This document shows positions 36,088 to 44,518 of a stretch of 64,000 bases of DNA, one piece after another. Both the position numbers and the translations under genes were made by a program. Source of the stretch: CAZOVB01 sp964583095 (GTDB lineage Bacteria; Planctomycetota; Phycisphaerae; SM23-33). The stretch covers positions 124,001-188,000 of the forward strand of contig CAZOVB010000001.1 of assembly GCA_964583095.1 (NCBI GenBank), in the 5' to 3' direction. The notes below the pieces were generated by a model. It saw only the letters and a list, made by a program, of their open reading frames with translations, had not been told where the DNA came from and searched no databases. Position 1 is the stretch's first letter. Each line of letters starts with the position of its first letter.

Positions 36088-36256
36088 GCGCTTCTCTGGC
36101 CCGGGGGCCATCATAGCAATCAAGGCTGCGGGGGAAAGTCCCTGCTTTGTAACGCCTGTGTAAAGCCACAGTTTCGTGGAACACTTGGGAAGCGATTTCG
36201 TCTATGATTCCAGGGCGATTCTTCTCGAAACAGGCCACGGGGCCAAGAGGTGAGAG

Positions 36257-38347
36257 ATGGGCAGGAAATTGCGGCTTGGAATCGGGGTTTTGTGCATGCT
36301 GACCGGCCTGCAGACCAGCCAGGGTCAGTGGGGGAGGCCAGGCTTCAACGGACCCGTTCTCATCCCGGGTGGCTTTGCTCCCGGCCCTGCCCATGCCAAC
36401 GAAAACGGTGGAACAAGCAAGAACCCCCGGTGGCATATCGAGGCCGACAAGACCACGCAGATGCCCTTTCGCCTCAACGACGGTCAAGGATTCCCCTGGG
36501 TCATTCACCAGTACGGGTACGAATCCTCGGGGCGCAACAATGTCTTCAGCAACGCGATGTATCTAAATCTATCTGGAAGTGGATTCACTGTTTCCTCCAA
36601 CCGGGCCCGTCTGTCCGATGACGCGAGGGAAGTGGAAGTAGGCCCCTGCAATCGCAGCGGTGTCAACTGCTACCGCCGCATCCGCATTTACAGGAACCAC
36701 GGCCTGGCCCGGTGGGTGGATATCTTCGAGAACACCAGCAATCAGAACGTCACGCTGGAGTTGCGCTACGGTACGGTCGTCAATACTTCCCTCGCAAAGG
36801 TGCAGCGCGTTGAGGTCGGTCCAGGTCGAGGTCGCGGGGCCGAGGGAGGGATCATCGCCCAACCCGATACCGGCAACTACCCGCCTTTTGCCCACCTGGT
36901 CTTCAACAAAGGAGCGGCCCTGAAGCCCCACGCATTCGAGACCCGGCAGAACAACAACCGGCTGGATTGGACCTATCGACTGGAGATTCCCGCCGGAAAG
37001 TCCGCAGCTCTGTGTCATTTCGCCATCCAGGGCGATGATACCGCCAAGCTCACCTCCCGGCTGGAACGGTTCCGGCCCTGGACGTATCTGGAAGACCTGC
37101 CGGCAGAGCTGGTGGGCAGCATTTTGAATTTTCGCGTGGCTTCCCATCCGGCCGCGATGCTCGAACGAAGCGAGGATCATGACACGCTGGTCAAACTCGA
37201 CGGCAAGACCGTCCACGGCCAAATTCTTCCCGAGCCCTATCGCATCCGGACCCTCTTCGGAAAAGTGGTCCTGCCCCCGGATCGTGTTCTGGGCGTGGTG
37301 CGACTCAGCCGGGAACTCGAAACCGTCCTGGTGCTCCTGGACGACGGACAGGCGGTGGCCGGGACGCTCGATCGGGAAACGATCCGCCTGGAACCGACGA
37401 CAGGAGGCGAGCAGAGCTATCCGATCTCGCATCTGTTGCAATGGTCGTCGCAGATCAGCAGGGGCAAGCCCGCCCGGCCCAGCTTTCGGGGTCCGCGGGT
37501 GCAGTTGGACAGCGGCGACCTCCTTCGTCTCGATCCGCAAAGCCTCTCGCTGGCCCTGCGAACCGTGGATTCGATGCTCCAGCTCGACCCGGCCCATCTG
37601 CACAGGGTCCGGATTCAGGCCGGTGGAAAGCCGACCCACCGGGTGATCTTTGCCAATGGATCGACCCTGTCGGGCATGGTTCTGGGGCCGACCTTCTCGG
37701 CCCGGCTGGACCTGGGCTTCGACCTGGAGGTCCCCCTGGCCAAGGTACGACAGATCCAGTTCACACCGCAGATCGAACCCAACGACTTGCTCACGCAACT
37801 GACGCTGGCTGATGGCGAAGAACTTTACGTGCAGCTCGAAAATGAGCCGCTGGAGTTGACGACGAGTTTCGGCCAGGCCCGAATCCACCCCGAGAGTATC
37901 CAGGACCTCTACTCGCTGACACAGCAGCGGGCGGTGCTCAAGATCTGGAACGGCTCGACCTTCCGCGGTCGCCTGGCCAACGCTCAACTGCGCGTGCAGA
38001 TCGTCCCTGGCCCGTGGTTGCAGCTCGACCTGGACCGCCTCTCGCAACTGCACAGGCCCCACGCCCTGCCTCCGCGGGAGATTGTGGACCAAGTAGCCCG
38101 GCTGGTCGAATCACTCGACGCACCTTCCTATGAGAAACGCCAGGAAGCGACCGACAAGCTCAAACAGATGGGCCAGGCCATCCGCCCCCTGCTCCAAAGA
38201 CACAAGAAGCAGACGTCTTCCCTGGAAGTCCGGAATCGTATCGAGGATATCCTCGAAATCCACAGCTCGGCTCCGTCATCGAACTCCCCGGCCGGCCAGG
38301 AGGAAATGCAGATGATGATCCGAGGAAACATCCTGATTGGCGGTTAG
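36257..38347 (+). CDS. Secreted six-repeat protein (paralog A)
   Basis: The 696-residue protein has a signal peptide (LGIGVLCMLTGLQTSQG) and an N-terminal domain of about 280 residues (GPCNRSGVNCYRRIRIYRNH). Six copies of a repeat then begin near residues 313, 359, 416, 466, 517 and 564. Each holds an NG/DG-x-x-L-x-G-type motif (for example ANGSTLSG, WNGSTFRG) followed about 20 residues later by a beta strand and Pro. A helical C-terminal segment (about 610-670, SYEKRQEATDKLKQMG) looks HEAT-like. It is paralogous to the next gene, whose start is 2 nt after this stop. Function unknown; binding or scaffolding on the cell surface is plausible. Confidence 0.78.
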   Translation: MGRKLRLGIGVLCMLTGLQTSQGQWGRPGFNGPVLIPGGFAPGPAHANENGGTSKNPRWHIEADKTTQMPFRLNDGQGFPWVIHQYGYESSGRNNVFSNAMYLNLSGSGFTVSSNRARLSDDAREVEVGPCNRSGVNCYRRIRIYRNHGLARWVDIFENTSNQNVTLELRYGTVVNTSLAKVQRVEVGPGRGRGAEGGIIAQPDTGNYPPFAHLVFNKGAALKPHAFETRQNNNRLDWTYRLEIPAGKSAALCHFAIQGDDTAKLTSRLERFRPWTYLEDLPAELVGSILNFRVASHPAAMLERSEDHDTLVKLDGKTVHGQILPEPYRIRTLFGKVVLPPDRVLGVVRLSRELETVLVLLDDGQAVAGTLDRETIRLEPTTGGEQSYPISHLLQWSSQISRGKPARPSFRGPRVQLDSGDLLRLDPQSLSLALRTVDSMLQLDPAHLHRVRIQAGGKPTHRVIFANGSTLSGMVLGPTFSARLDLGFDLEVPLAKVRQIQFTPQIEPNDLLTQLTLADGEELYVQLENEPLELTTSFGQARIHPESIQDLYSLTQQRAVLKIWNGSTFRGRLANAQLRVQIVPGPWLQLDLDRLSQLHRPHALPPREIVDQVARLVESLDAPSYEKRQEATDKLKQMGQAIRPLLQRHKKQTSSLEVRNRIEDILEIHSSAPSSNSPAGQEEMQMMIRGNILIGG

Positions 38348-38349
38348 GA

Positions 38350-40212
38350 ATGAGTGTTACAGGAAGCAGATTCACGCTTTGGCTTACAGCGGCTGTCCTT
38401 ATTGCGGCGGCGCCTTTGCTCAAGGCCCAGGAGGAAGTTCTTCACATTCCTCCCGGCAGAAACGTCAACTGGCATTGGCGAACCACGGATTCCAAGGGGT
38501 TTCTGTGGGATGTGAACTCGCACGGCCAGATCAACGATGGCACGAACAACGCCTACGACGGCTGCCTTCGGCTCATGATTAACGGGAGCACTTTCTCGGC
38601 CGGCGGGAATGGAAAACTCTCCGAGGCGGGGGACGAAGTGGAGACCGGCCCCTGGCAGCACAACGGCATCGAGGTCTTCCGACGCATTCGAGTCGACAAA
38701 CAAGGGGCATACTGCCGCTGGGTGGACGTGTTTACCAACAAGCAGGCTCAGACGCAGAAGATAAAGGTGCGCTACTACACGGACTTCGGCTACAGCATCC
38801 AGGGCCTCCTGAGCAGCAGCGGCCAGGAGTCGATAAACAAGTCGGACTGGGCCCTGATCACCCGCCACGGGAACAGCTCGAGTCCGACGCTGGTGCACAT
38901 CTTCTCCTCCCAGACCGGCAGATTCAAACCCAAGGTCACCGCCCCCAAGGGCAACGACGACCTCTACTATGACTTCACCCTCGAGCTCAAGCCAGACAAA
39001 CCGGTGGCGCTGTGCGTGATCGAAGCACAGAGGCGCAACCTGGCCGAGGCGACTGAATTCCTCGAAGGCTTCGACAGCTACGAGGAAGTCCAGCGCATGC
39101 CCGTAGCCCTGCGGAGAATTCTTCTGAACTTCTCCGGGGCTGTCCTGAGCCTGGGCCGGTTGGATCTGCCCCGCCACCCCAAGCACGATCTGGCGGTCAT
39201 GCGAAACGGCGATGAACTGCTGGGAACCCTCCAGAACGAGAAGGTCCAACTCGAGGCGTTCTTCGGGACGGTCGAGCTGCCCCTTGGCAGGGTCGTGGGC
39301 CTGGCGACAACATCTCCCGAAGAAGACCAAGTGCTTGTCGCCCTGAGCGACGGGCAGATCCTCGCCGGAAAACTCCTGGGCGCAGCGCTGAAATTCAAGC
39401 TTGCCTCGGGCGGCCAGGTCACGCTCCAGCCGCATCAGTTCGCCAGCCTGAGCTGCGCTATCAGCGACGAAAAACCCCACAAGATCCAGCCCGACGGTCC
39501 CGTGATGATCCTGCGAAGCGGCGAGCAACTGCTCTTTGACCCCGCCGGGGCAAAAGGGACATTTCACACGGCCCACGGGCCGGTGCAGCTCGATCCACAA
39601 TTCCTGGCCGGGATGTATTTCGATACCCCTCAAGGCGGTCTGCAGCGGGTCATTTTCTCCAACGCCTCGGTGCTTTCGGGGTTGATCGAAGCGGACGAGT
39701 TGGATCTCAAGCTCCGTTTCGATGCGGCCGGGAAGATTCCCATCCAATGGATCGATCGCCTGATTCTGACGCCCCAGCCCCGTCGCCTGCCCGATCTGAC
39801 CCGGGTTCTCCGGGTTCTACTGACCAACGACGATGTGCTTTTCGCCCGGATCCGCAACGAAAGCCTGCGGATCGTCAACGCCTCGGGCGAGGTGGACATC
39901 CCCATCGATCAACTTCTCCAGATGATATCCGAGGAAGGCCTGGGCGTGAAGGTGCAATGCCGCCTGCAGAACGGCACCGTCCTCACAGGCCAGGCCCAGA
40001 CGCCGCTGATCAAGCTGCAGATCCAACCCGGTCCCCTTTTGGACGTCTACACCGGCCAGATTGCAGCGATGCAGGTTCCCAAGACCGCTTCGACCTCGGC
40101 CGATTCCGGAGACGAAGCCGAGGCCTCCCCGAGGGAAACCGACCTGGAAGAAGTCCCATACCGACTGCCAGGCCGAAGTGGAAGCCGCTCGCCCCGCAAT
40201 GCAGCCCCGTAA
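38350..40212 (+). CDS. Secreted six-repeat protein (paralog B)
   Basis: This 620-residue paralog of the preceding protein shares the same plan: a signal peptide (FTLWLTAAVLIAAAPLLKA), an N-terminal domain (phrase HNGIEVFRRIRVDKQG, aligning with GVNCYRRIRIYRNH in paralog A), and six repeats near residues 284, 332, 388, 437, 492 and 539 (RNGDELLG, SDGQILAG, RSGEQLLF, SNASVLSG, TNDDVLFA, QNGTVLTG). Repeat spacing almost equals that of A. It lacks A's helical tail and ends in a Ser/Arg/Pro-rich stretch. The 2-nt gap means translational coupling. Confidence 0.78.
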   Translation: MSVTGSRFTLWLTAAVLIAAAPLLKAQEEVLHIPPGRNVNWHWRTTDSKGFLWDVNSHGQINDGTNNAYDGCLRLMINGSTFSAGGNGKLSEAGDEVETGPWQHNGIEVFRRIRVDKQGAYCRWVDVFTNKQAQTQKIKVRYYTDFGYSIQGLLSSSGQESINKSDWALITRHGNSSSPTLVHIFSSQTGRFKPKVTAPKGNDDLYYDFTLELKPDKPVALCVIEAQRRNLAEATEFLEGFDSYEEVQRMPVALRRILLNFSGAVLSLGRLDLPRHPKHDLAVMRNGDELLGTLQNEKVQLEAFFGTVELPLGRVVGLATTSPEEDQVLVALSDGQILAGKLLGAALKFKLASGGQVTLQPHQFASLSCAISDEKPHKIQPDGPVMILRSGEQLLFDPAGAKGTFHTAHGPVQLDPQFLAGMYFDTPQGGLQRVIFSNASVLSGLIEADELDLKLRFDAAGKIPIQWIDRLILTPQPRRLPDLTRVLRVLLTNDDVLFARIRNESLRIVNASGEVDIPIDQLLQMISEEGLGVKVQCRLQNGTVLTGQAQTPLIKLQIQPGPLLDVYTGQIAAMQVPKTASTSADSGDEAEASPRETDLEEVPYRLPGRSGSRSPRNAAP

Positions 40213-40233
40213 TCGACCGGGGTTGCAAGCCTT

Positions 40234-41589
40234 TCAGGCCAGCTTCTTGCAAAGCCTGGCCGTGTCCCGCGCGATCCGGCTGATCTGCACGACATTGCGA
40301 CCTGTCAGCGCGGTGTGAAGCGTGTCGTTGAGACGCTTCACCCATCGCTCTTCGATGCCCTTGGGCCCCATCCGCATGCCCAGGATCGAGCCGACCGTCG
40401 CACCGTTGCAGTCGGTATCGAACCCCGGCTGGACCGCCCGGCAGATGCCCAGGGAGAAATCCTCGTCGCTCCAGAGCAAGGCTGCCGCGCAGACCATCGC
40501 GTTGGAGATCGTGTGACACCAGTGGTGTCCCCTGTGGTCGTCCCACTGCTCGTGGATAGCCGAAATGGCGTGATCGTATTCGACCCCCTCCCCGTGCCAC
40601 TGGAGCACCTTGCGGATCTCGCCCTGGAGACGGCTGGTCTCGGGAATCTCGCTGAGGCCCACTTCCACCAGGGCTCGCAAATCGTCGACAAACGCCGCTG
40701 CGGCGATCATGGCCGCTACGAACATCTCGCCGTAGATGCCGTTCTTGACGTGGCTGATGCACGCGTCGCGCCAGGCCAATTCGGCCGCCAGTTGAGGCCT
40801 GCCCGCCGCCACGTACCCAAATGCGTCGGCGCGGATCTGTGCCCCGATCCACTCGCGGTACGGGTTGCGATACGAAGCCGAAAGCGGCGGGGCGATGCTT
40901 ATGGCGAAGTTCCGATACGCCACCCGCTCGGCCGTGAAGGTCGTGTACATCGGCAGGTGCCCCATCCAGGCCGCCGCCACCTGGCAGGGGTCAAAGTCCA
41001 GCCCGTGCTTCTCCAGGATCATCAGCCCAAGGGTGGTGTAGTTGGTGTCGTCGTCGATGGGCATGTACCGGGCCTGGGCTGCCCAGCCTCGCTTGGCCAT
41101 GTCGGGATACTCCGCTGTCGCCTTGCTGCGGGGACTGACGCGGATGTAGTCGTTCAAAGGCCACTGACGCGACGCCTTGAGATACCCCCAGAGCTCATCG
41201 GCCTTTACGCCCTCGACGGGTTTGCCCAGCAGGCAGCCGGCGCAGCGTCCCAGCCAGGCCCCGTGGATCCGATCGGCGAGCTTTCGCTCGCCGGCGGGCT
41301 TGAACCATCGCGGCCCGGCGGGCCTGAGGCTCTTGATCGAGTCCAGATCACTGGGCTCCTGGTAGCTGTAGTCCTCCCGCAGGGGCAACTGCTGGGCCAG
41401 GTCAAGGAGCTTGCCGACCTGGTTCTGGTTTTCCGGCAGGAGCAGTTCTTCCTGGTCCATGGCCTGGAACTTCTCGACGGATCGGCGGATGGTACCGGTC
41501 TGCCTGCCCTCGTCCTCCAACTGCTCCAGCTCGATTTCCAGATCCCCGCTGCCGGCAAGGACGTACGTTTCGGGTAGTTTGCAAGCCAT
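40234..41589 (-). CDS. ADP-ribosylglycohydrolase family protein
   Basis: The 451-residue protein carries the family's metal motifs: RIHGAWLGRCAGCLLGKPVEG (start of the domain), MPIDDDTNYTT and GFDTDCNGATVGSILG (variant of DTDTNAA). In the family two magnesium ions held by these Asp residues act in removing ADP-ribose from proteins or small molecules. About 100 residues precede the domain, which is longer than usual and Glu/Gln-rich. The ATG at 41589 has GGGAG upstream. The direct targets are unknown. Confidence 0.82.
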   Translation of the reverse strand: MACKLPETYVLAGSGDLEIELEQLEDEGRQTGTIRRSVEKFQAMDQEELLLPENQNQVGKLLDLAQQLPLREDYSYQEPSDLDSIKSLRPAGPRWFKPAGERKLADRIHGAWLGRCAGCLLGKPVEGVKADELWGYLKASRQWPLNDYIRVSPRSKATAEYPDMAKRGWAAQARYMPIDDDTNYTTLGLMILEKHGLDFDPCQVAAAWMGHLPMYTTFTAERVAYRNFAISIAPPLSASYRNPYREWIGAQIRADAFGYVAAGRPQLAAELAWRDACISHVKNGIYGEMFVAAMIAAAAFVDDLRALVEVGLSEIPETSRLQGEIRKVLQWHGEGVEYDHAISAIHEQWDDHRGHHWCHTISNAMVCAAALLWSDEDFSLGICRAVQPGFDTDCNGATVGSILGMRMGPKGIEERWVKRLNDTLHTALTGRNVVQISRIARDTARLCKKLA

Positions 41590-41687
41590 CTCTGCTCCCG
41601 GATCACTTTGAGCCCTATTGGCCCGTGGGTATACTGACGGCATTCTACCGCTGATACCGGTACATGCAACCGACAAGGAGACCGGTT

Positions 41688-42692
41688 TTGCCTTCCACTA
41701 CAACTGCCTTCGCCATCCCTCCGCTTCGAAGCGGGGGACTCATGCTCTCGTATCAGTGCACCAATCGCTGCCGCCACTGCCTCTACCGCTGCAGCAGACG
41801 TCCCTCGCCCTGGATGGACGAGCAGACGCTGGAAAGAACCTTCCAGGCCCTGGCCGCCGAGGAGAATCTCGACGGGATCCACCTGGCCGGCGGGGAAGCC
41901 ATGCTCAACTTCCCGCTGCTGCTGGAAGCTGTCGCTGCCGCCCGGCGATTCGGCATCTCATTGGATTACCTGGAAACCAACGCCGCCTGGGCCCTTACCG
42001 AGAAAGTCGCACGCGAGAAGTTCCGCCTGCTCCGAGAGGCCGGCCTGGGCGCCGTGCTCATCTCCGCCACCCCCTTCCACAATGAGTTCATCCCGTTTGA
42101 GCGGACCCGCAACGCCATCTCAGCCGCGAGGGACATCTTCGGCCATGGCGTGATCGTCTGGCTGGATTCGCTTGCCAGGCTCCTGGCCCGGCTGGACCCG
42201 ACTTCGTGCCACACGCTGGAGGCCTTTCTGGAGGCCTGCCCGGAGGCAAGCTCTCCCGAAGACTTGCGACGAATGTTCCCCCTTACCCCCGGGGGACGGG
42301 TGGTGGAGGAACTCCGCGATTGCTACCAGGCCAGGCCGGCCGAGGAATACCGCAACGGCCCCTGCCGCTCGGAACTGGCCGGCGTATCGCATTTCCATAT
42401 CGACCCACAGGGCTGCCTGTTCACCGGGCTGTGTCCGGGAATCACAGCCGGGGACATTGAGGATTTCCACCCGGAGATCACGCCGGAATCCCATCCAATC
42501 ACCCTCTGTCTCGTCCAGGAAGGGCCCGTCGGGCTCATGGAGCGTTTCGGCCTGCAGGAGGGGTTCACCCCCCGCCGCGAGGGATACATCAGCAAATGCG
42601 ACCTCTGCCTGCACGTGCGAATGCACCTTCGGGCCGGGAGCACCTGGCCCGAGCTTCGAAGCGAAGGGTTTTATGCCGATGATGGGGACTGA
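41688..42692 (+). CDS. Radical SAM enzyme
   Basis: The 334-residue product has the radical SAM cluster motif CTNRCRHC (Cx3Cx2C), an SAM-binding GGEAM and a TIM-barrel-like core. A later Cys cluster near the C-terminus (KCDLCLHVR), plus Cys in GCLFTGLCPG and GPCRSEL, suggests a second iron-sulfur site. I chose TTG at 41688 because AAGGAG lies 7 nt upstream; the ATG at 41664 has no RBS and would add eight residues. The enzyme's substrate is unknown. A small Cys-rich gene follows 32 nt downstream on the same strand. Confidence 0.78.
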   Translation: MPSTTTAFAIPPLRSGGLMLSYQCTNRCRHCLYRCSRRPSPWMDEQTLERTFQALAAEENLDGIHLAGGEAMLNFPLLLEAVAAARRFGISLDYLETNAAWALTEKVAREKFRLLREAGLGAVLISATPFHNEFIPFERTRNAISAARDIFGHGVIVWLDSLARLLARLDPTSCHTLEAFLEACPEASSPEDLRRMFPLTPGGRVVEELRDCYQARPAEEYRNGPCRSELAGVSHFHIDPQGCLFTGLCPGITAGDIEDFHPEITPESHPITLCLVQEGPVGLMERFGLQEGFTPRREGYISKCDLCLHVRMHLRAGSTWPELRSEGFYADDGD

Positions 42693-42724
42693 AAAGCAGT
42701 CCGAATTCTTCCGATAGACAGACT

Positions 42725-43036
42725 ATGCCCAAGGCCAGATCCATTCAGATTGCCTGCCCCGAGCACAACCGCGTGGTCCGTGGAAGCTATTTGCCCGGCC
42801 CGGACGGGCGATTTTTCTACGCGGCCGACGGAGGATTTCTTCTCCAGCAGGTCCGGTGCAACCAGTGCAACGGGCGCTGCGCACAGACTCTCTGCGCCCT
42901 GCACCGCTACAACCGCCGCGGGCCCAGCACATGGTACCCGGACCGCATCTACGCCCTGCCCGAACCCAAGCGACCCAGGTCCGGCTCCAAGCAGCGCCCC
43001 ACTTCAAGCGGGGGAGGGATTTCCATCCAGGCCTGA
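42725..43036 (+). CDS. Small Cys-rich protein next to the radical SAM enzyme
   Basis: The 103-residue product contains a cysteine cluster VRCNQCNGRCAQTLCALH (about residues 43-60, CxxCxxxCxxxxC) and Cys11, and ends in a Pro/Arg/Lys/Ser-rich tail. Codon use is GC-ending as in its neighbours, which supports it being real. It is too basic and too long to look like a typical cysteine-rich RiPP precursor, but its place after the radical SAM gene makes it a candidate partner, for example an iron-sulfur or zinc carrier. No family recognised. Confidence 0.6.
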   Translation: MPKARSIQIACPEHNRVVRGSYLPGPDGRFFYAADGGFLLQQVRCNQCNGRCAQTLCALHRYNRRGPSTWYPDRIYALPEPKRPRSGSKQRPTSSGGGISIQA

Positions 43037-43050
43037 CTCGGCCAGGGAGT

Positions 43051-43079
43051 TTGAGAGATGGCCTTTTCGCGCATAAGCT
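43051..43079 (+). promoter_or_regulatory. Weak candidate promoter for the transaldolase-like gene
   Basis: TTGAGA (43051-43056), 17 nt spacer, TAAGCT (43074-43079), about 74 nt before the ATG at 43153. The -10 match is poor, so confidence is low. Confidence 0.25.
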
Positions 43080-43152
43080 TGTAATGGATTCGGGGTGGGT
43101 CCAGCGAGGCATCTGCCCCTCTCCGCCAACCGCAGGCGAAAGGAGTCTCATC

Positions 43153-44448
43153 ATGGCCGTTGCAATTCCCGATCAGCTCGCCCAGAAGATCAATCAGTAC
43201 ATCCTGAAGGACTTCTCCGGCGTGCCCGAGAAGATTCCGGACTTGCCCTCCAGGGAGCCCTTCAAGAAGCTTACGCAGACCGGTACACAGCTCTGGCTCG
43301 ACACCGGTTCGCTGGAAGATGCCGGCCGGCTCTGGAGCCGGGAATGCGCCGCCCTGACCACCAATAACTCCCTGCTCAACAAGGAAGTTCAGAAGGGAAC
43401 CTACGATGAAACAATCCCCCAGGCAGCGGACCTGCTCTCTTCGGTCCGGATGGATATGGACCAGAAGCTCGTGGAGATCGCCTTCATCCTCAACGCGGTC
43501 CACGCCCTGAAGCTCGTCGAAAAGTTCGGCGCCTACGTTTCGGTTGAGGAACATACCGACCTGGCCAACGACTACAGCGGCGCGGTGGAAACCGCTCGAA
43601 GATTCTGGCAAGTCTGTCCCGAGCGTTTCACGATCAAGCTGCCGCTGACCCCCGCCGGCATCCTCGCCACGCGAACCCTTGTGCGGGACGGCATCCGGGT
43701 CAATCACACCCTTGGCTTCTCGGCCCGTCAGAACTACGTGGTGACGCGCATTGCAGGCCCGGCCTATGTGAACGTCTTCCTTGGCCGGCTCAACAGCTTT
43801 GTCGCCGAAAACGACCTTGGAGACGGCACGTACGTCGGCGAGCGGGCCACGCTGGCCTCGCAAAAGGCAGTGGCCAAGTTGCGAGAGAGAATCGGCGTCG
43901 AGACCCTCCAGATCGGGGCCAGCTACCGGCAGGGCCAACAGGTCATCGACCTGGCCGGCATCGACGTGATGACCATGCCCCCGAAGGTGGCTTGGGAATT
44001 CATCGATCTGGCCCAGGAGGACGGCGCCGAGATAACCGATCGCACCGACCGGAACTATCAGCCGCCCCTGCGAGACGATGTGGACCCGCGAAGTGTGGGC
44101 CTGGATACCCTGTGGGATGTGGATCAGGAAATCGTCAACGCCTGCGACGATCTCGATAAGGAGGATGTGGACAGTTTCACCCCCGAGGACCTGGTGAGCT
44201 TCTTTGCCGATCACTCCGCGCCGGACCTGTTTGTCCCCTGGAGCGATCAGCAGGTGCAGACCAGCGCCGAGGAGGGCAAGATCCCCTCGCTGGACAACTG
44301 GAAAGATGCTCTCTCGCAAGGAGACATCGGACTCGACGCCCTGATGAACCTGGCCGGCCTCAATGCCTTCCGCGCCGACCAGGAGGCGATGGACCAGCGT
44401 GTCCGGGAGCAACTGCAGGGCAAAGGAAGCTACGACTCACAATCCTGA
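43153..44448 (+). CDS. Transaldolase-like protein with long C-terminal extension
   Basis: The 431-residue product matches transaldolases in the first 275 residues: LWLDTGSLEDA (about 47-57), LTTNNSLL, then RFTIKLPLT with Lys162 as the candidate Schiff-base residue, and YVNVFLGRLN. Transaldolases transfer a dihydroxyacetone unit between sugar phosphates. About 150 further residues, acidic and unlike standard transaldolase, follow, so the protein is longer than the TalC-like size of about 220. The RBS AGGAG precedes the ATG. A strong terminator follows the stop. Confidence 0.8.
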   Translation: MAVAIPDQLAQKINQYILKDFSGVPEKIPDLPSREPFKKLTQTGTQLWLDTGSLEDAGRLWSRECAALTTNNSLLNKEVQKGTYDETIPQAADLLSSVRMDMDQKLVEIAFILNAVHALKLVEKFGAYVSVEEHTDLANDYSGAVETARRFWQVCPERFTIKLPLTPAGILATRTLVRDGIRVNHTLGFSARQNYVVTRIAGPAYVNVFLGRLNSFVAENDLGDGTYVGERATLASQKAVAKLRERIGVETLQIGASYRQGQQVIDLAGIDVMTMPPKVAWEFIDLAQEDGAEITDRTDRNYQPPLRDDVDPRSVGLDTLWDVDQEIVNACDDLDKEDVDSFTPEDLVSFFADHSAPDLFVPWSDQQVQTSAEEGKIPSLDNWKDALSQGDIGLDALMNLAGLNAFRADQEAMDQRVREQLQGKGSYDSQS

Positions 44449-44449
44449 A

Positions 44450-44470
44450 AAGCACAGGGAATCTGTGCTT
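44450..44470. repeat. Short hairpin after the transaldolase-like gene
   Basis: AAGCACAG and CTGTGCTT form a perfect 8-bp stem around a 5-nt loop (GGAAT), beginning 2 nt after the stop codon. No T-run follows directly; it precedes the stronger terminator. Confidence 0.45.
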
Positions 44471-44481
44471 GGGGGCACAAG

Positions 44482-44514
44482 GGTGATCGGTCCGTAGGGG
44501 CCGATCGCCTTTTT
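44482..44514 (+). terminator. Rho-independent terminator
   Basis: GGTGATCGG (44482-44490) pairs with CCGATCGCC (44501-44509, one wobble) around a 10-nt loop, followed by TTTTT. It ends the radical SAM/transaldolase-like transcripts between convergent genes. Confidence 0.75.
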
Positions 44515-44518
44515 GCAG

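Noticed and set aside
36569..38092. Leftward frame over the six-repeat paralog A
   Set aside because: Antisense shadow; repeats and signal peptide are on the plus strand.
43037..43152. Possible riboswitch ahead of the transaldolase-like gene
   Set aside because: No recognised riboswitch core could be folded in 116 nt; only a weak promoter and RBS are seen.
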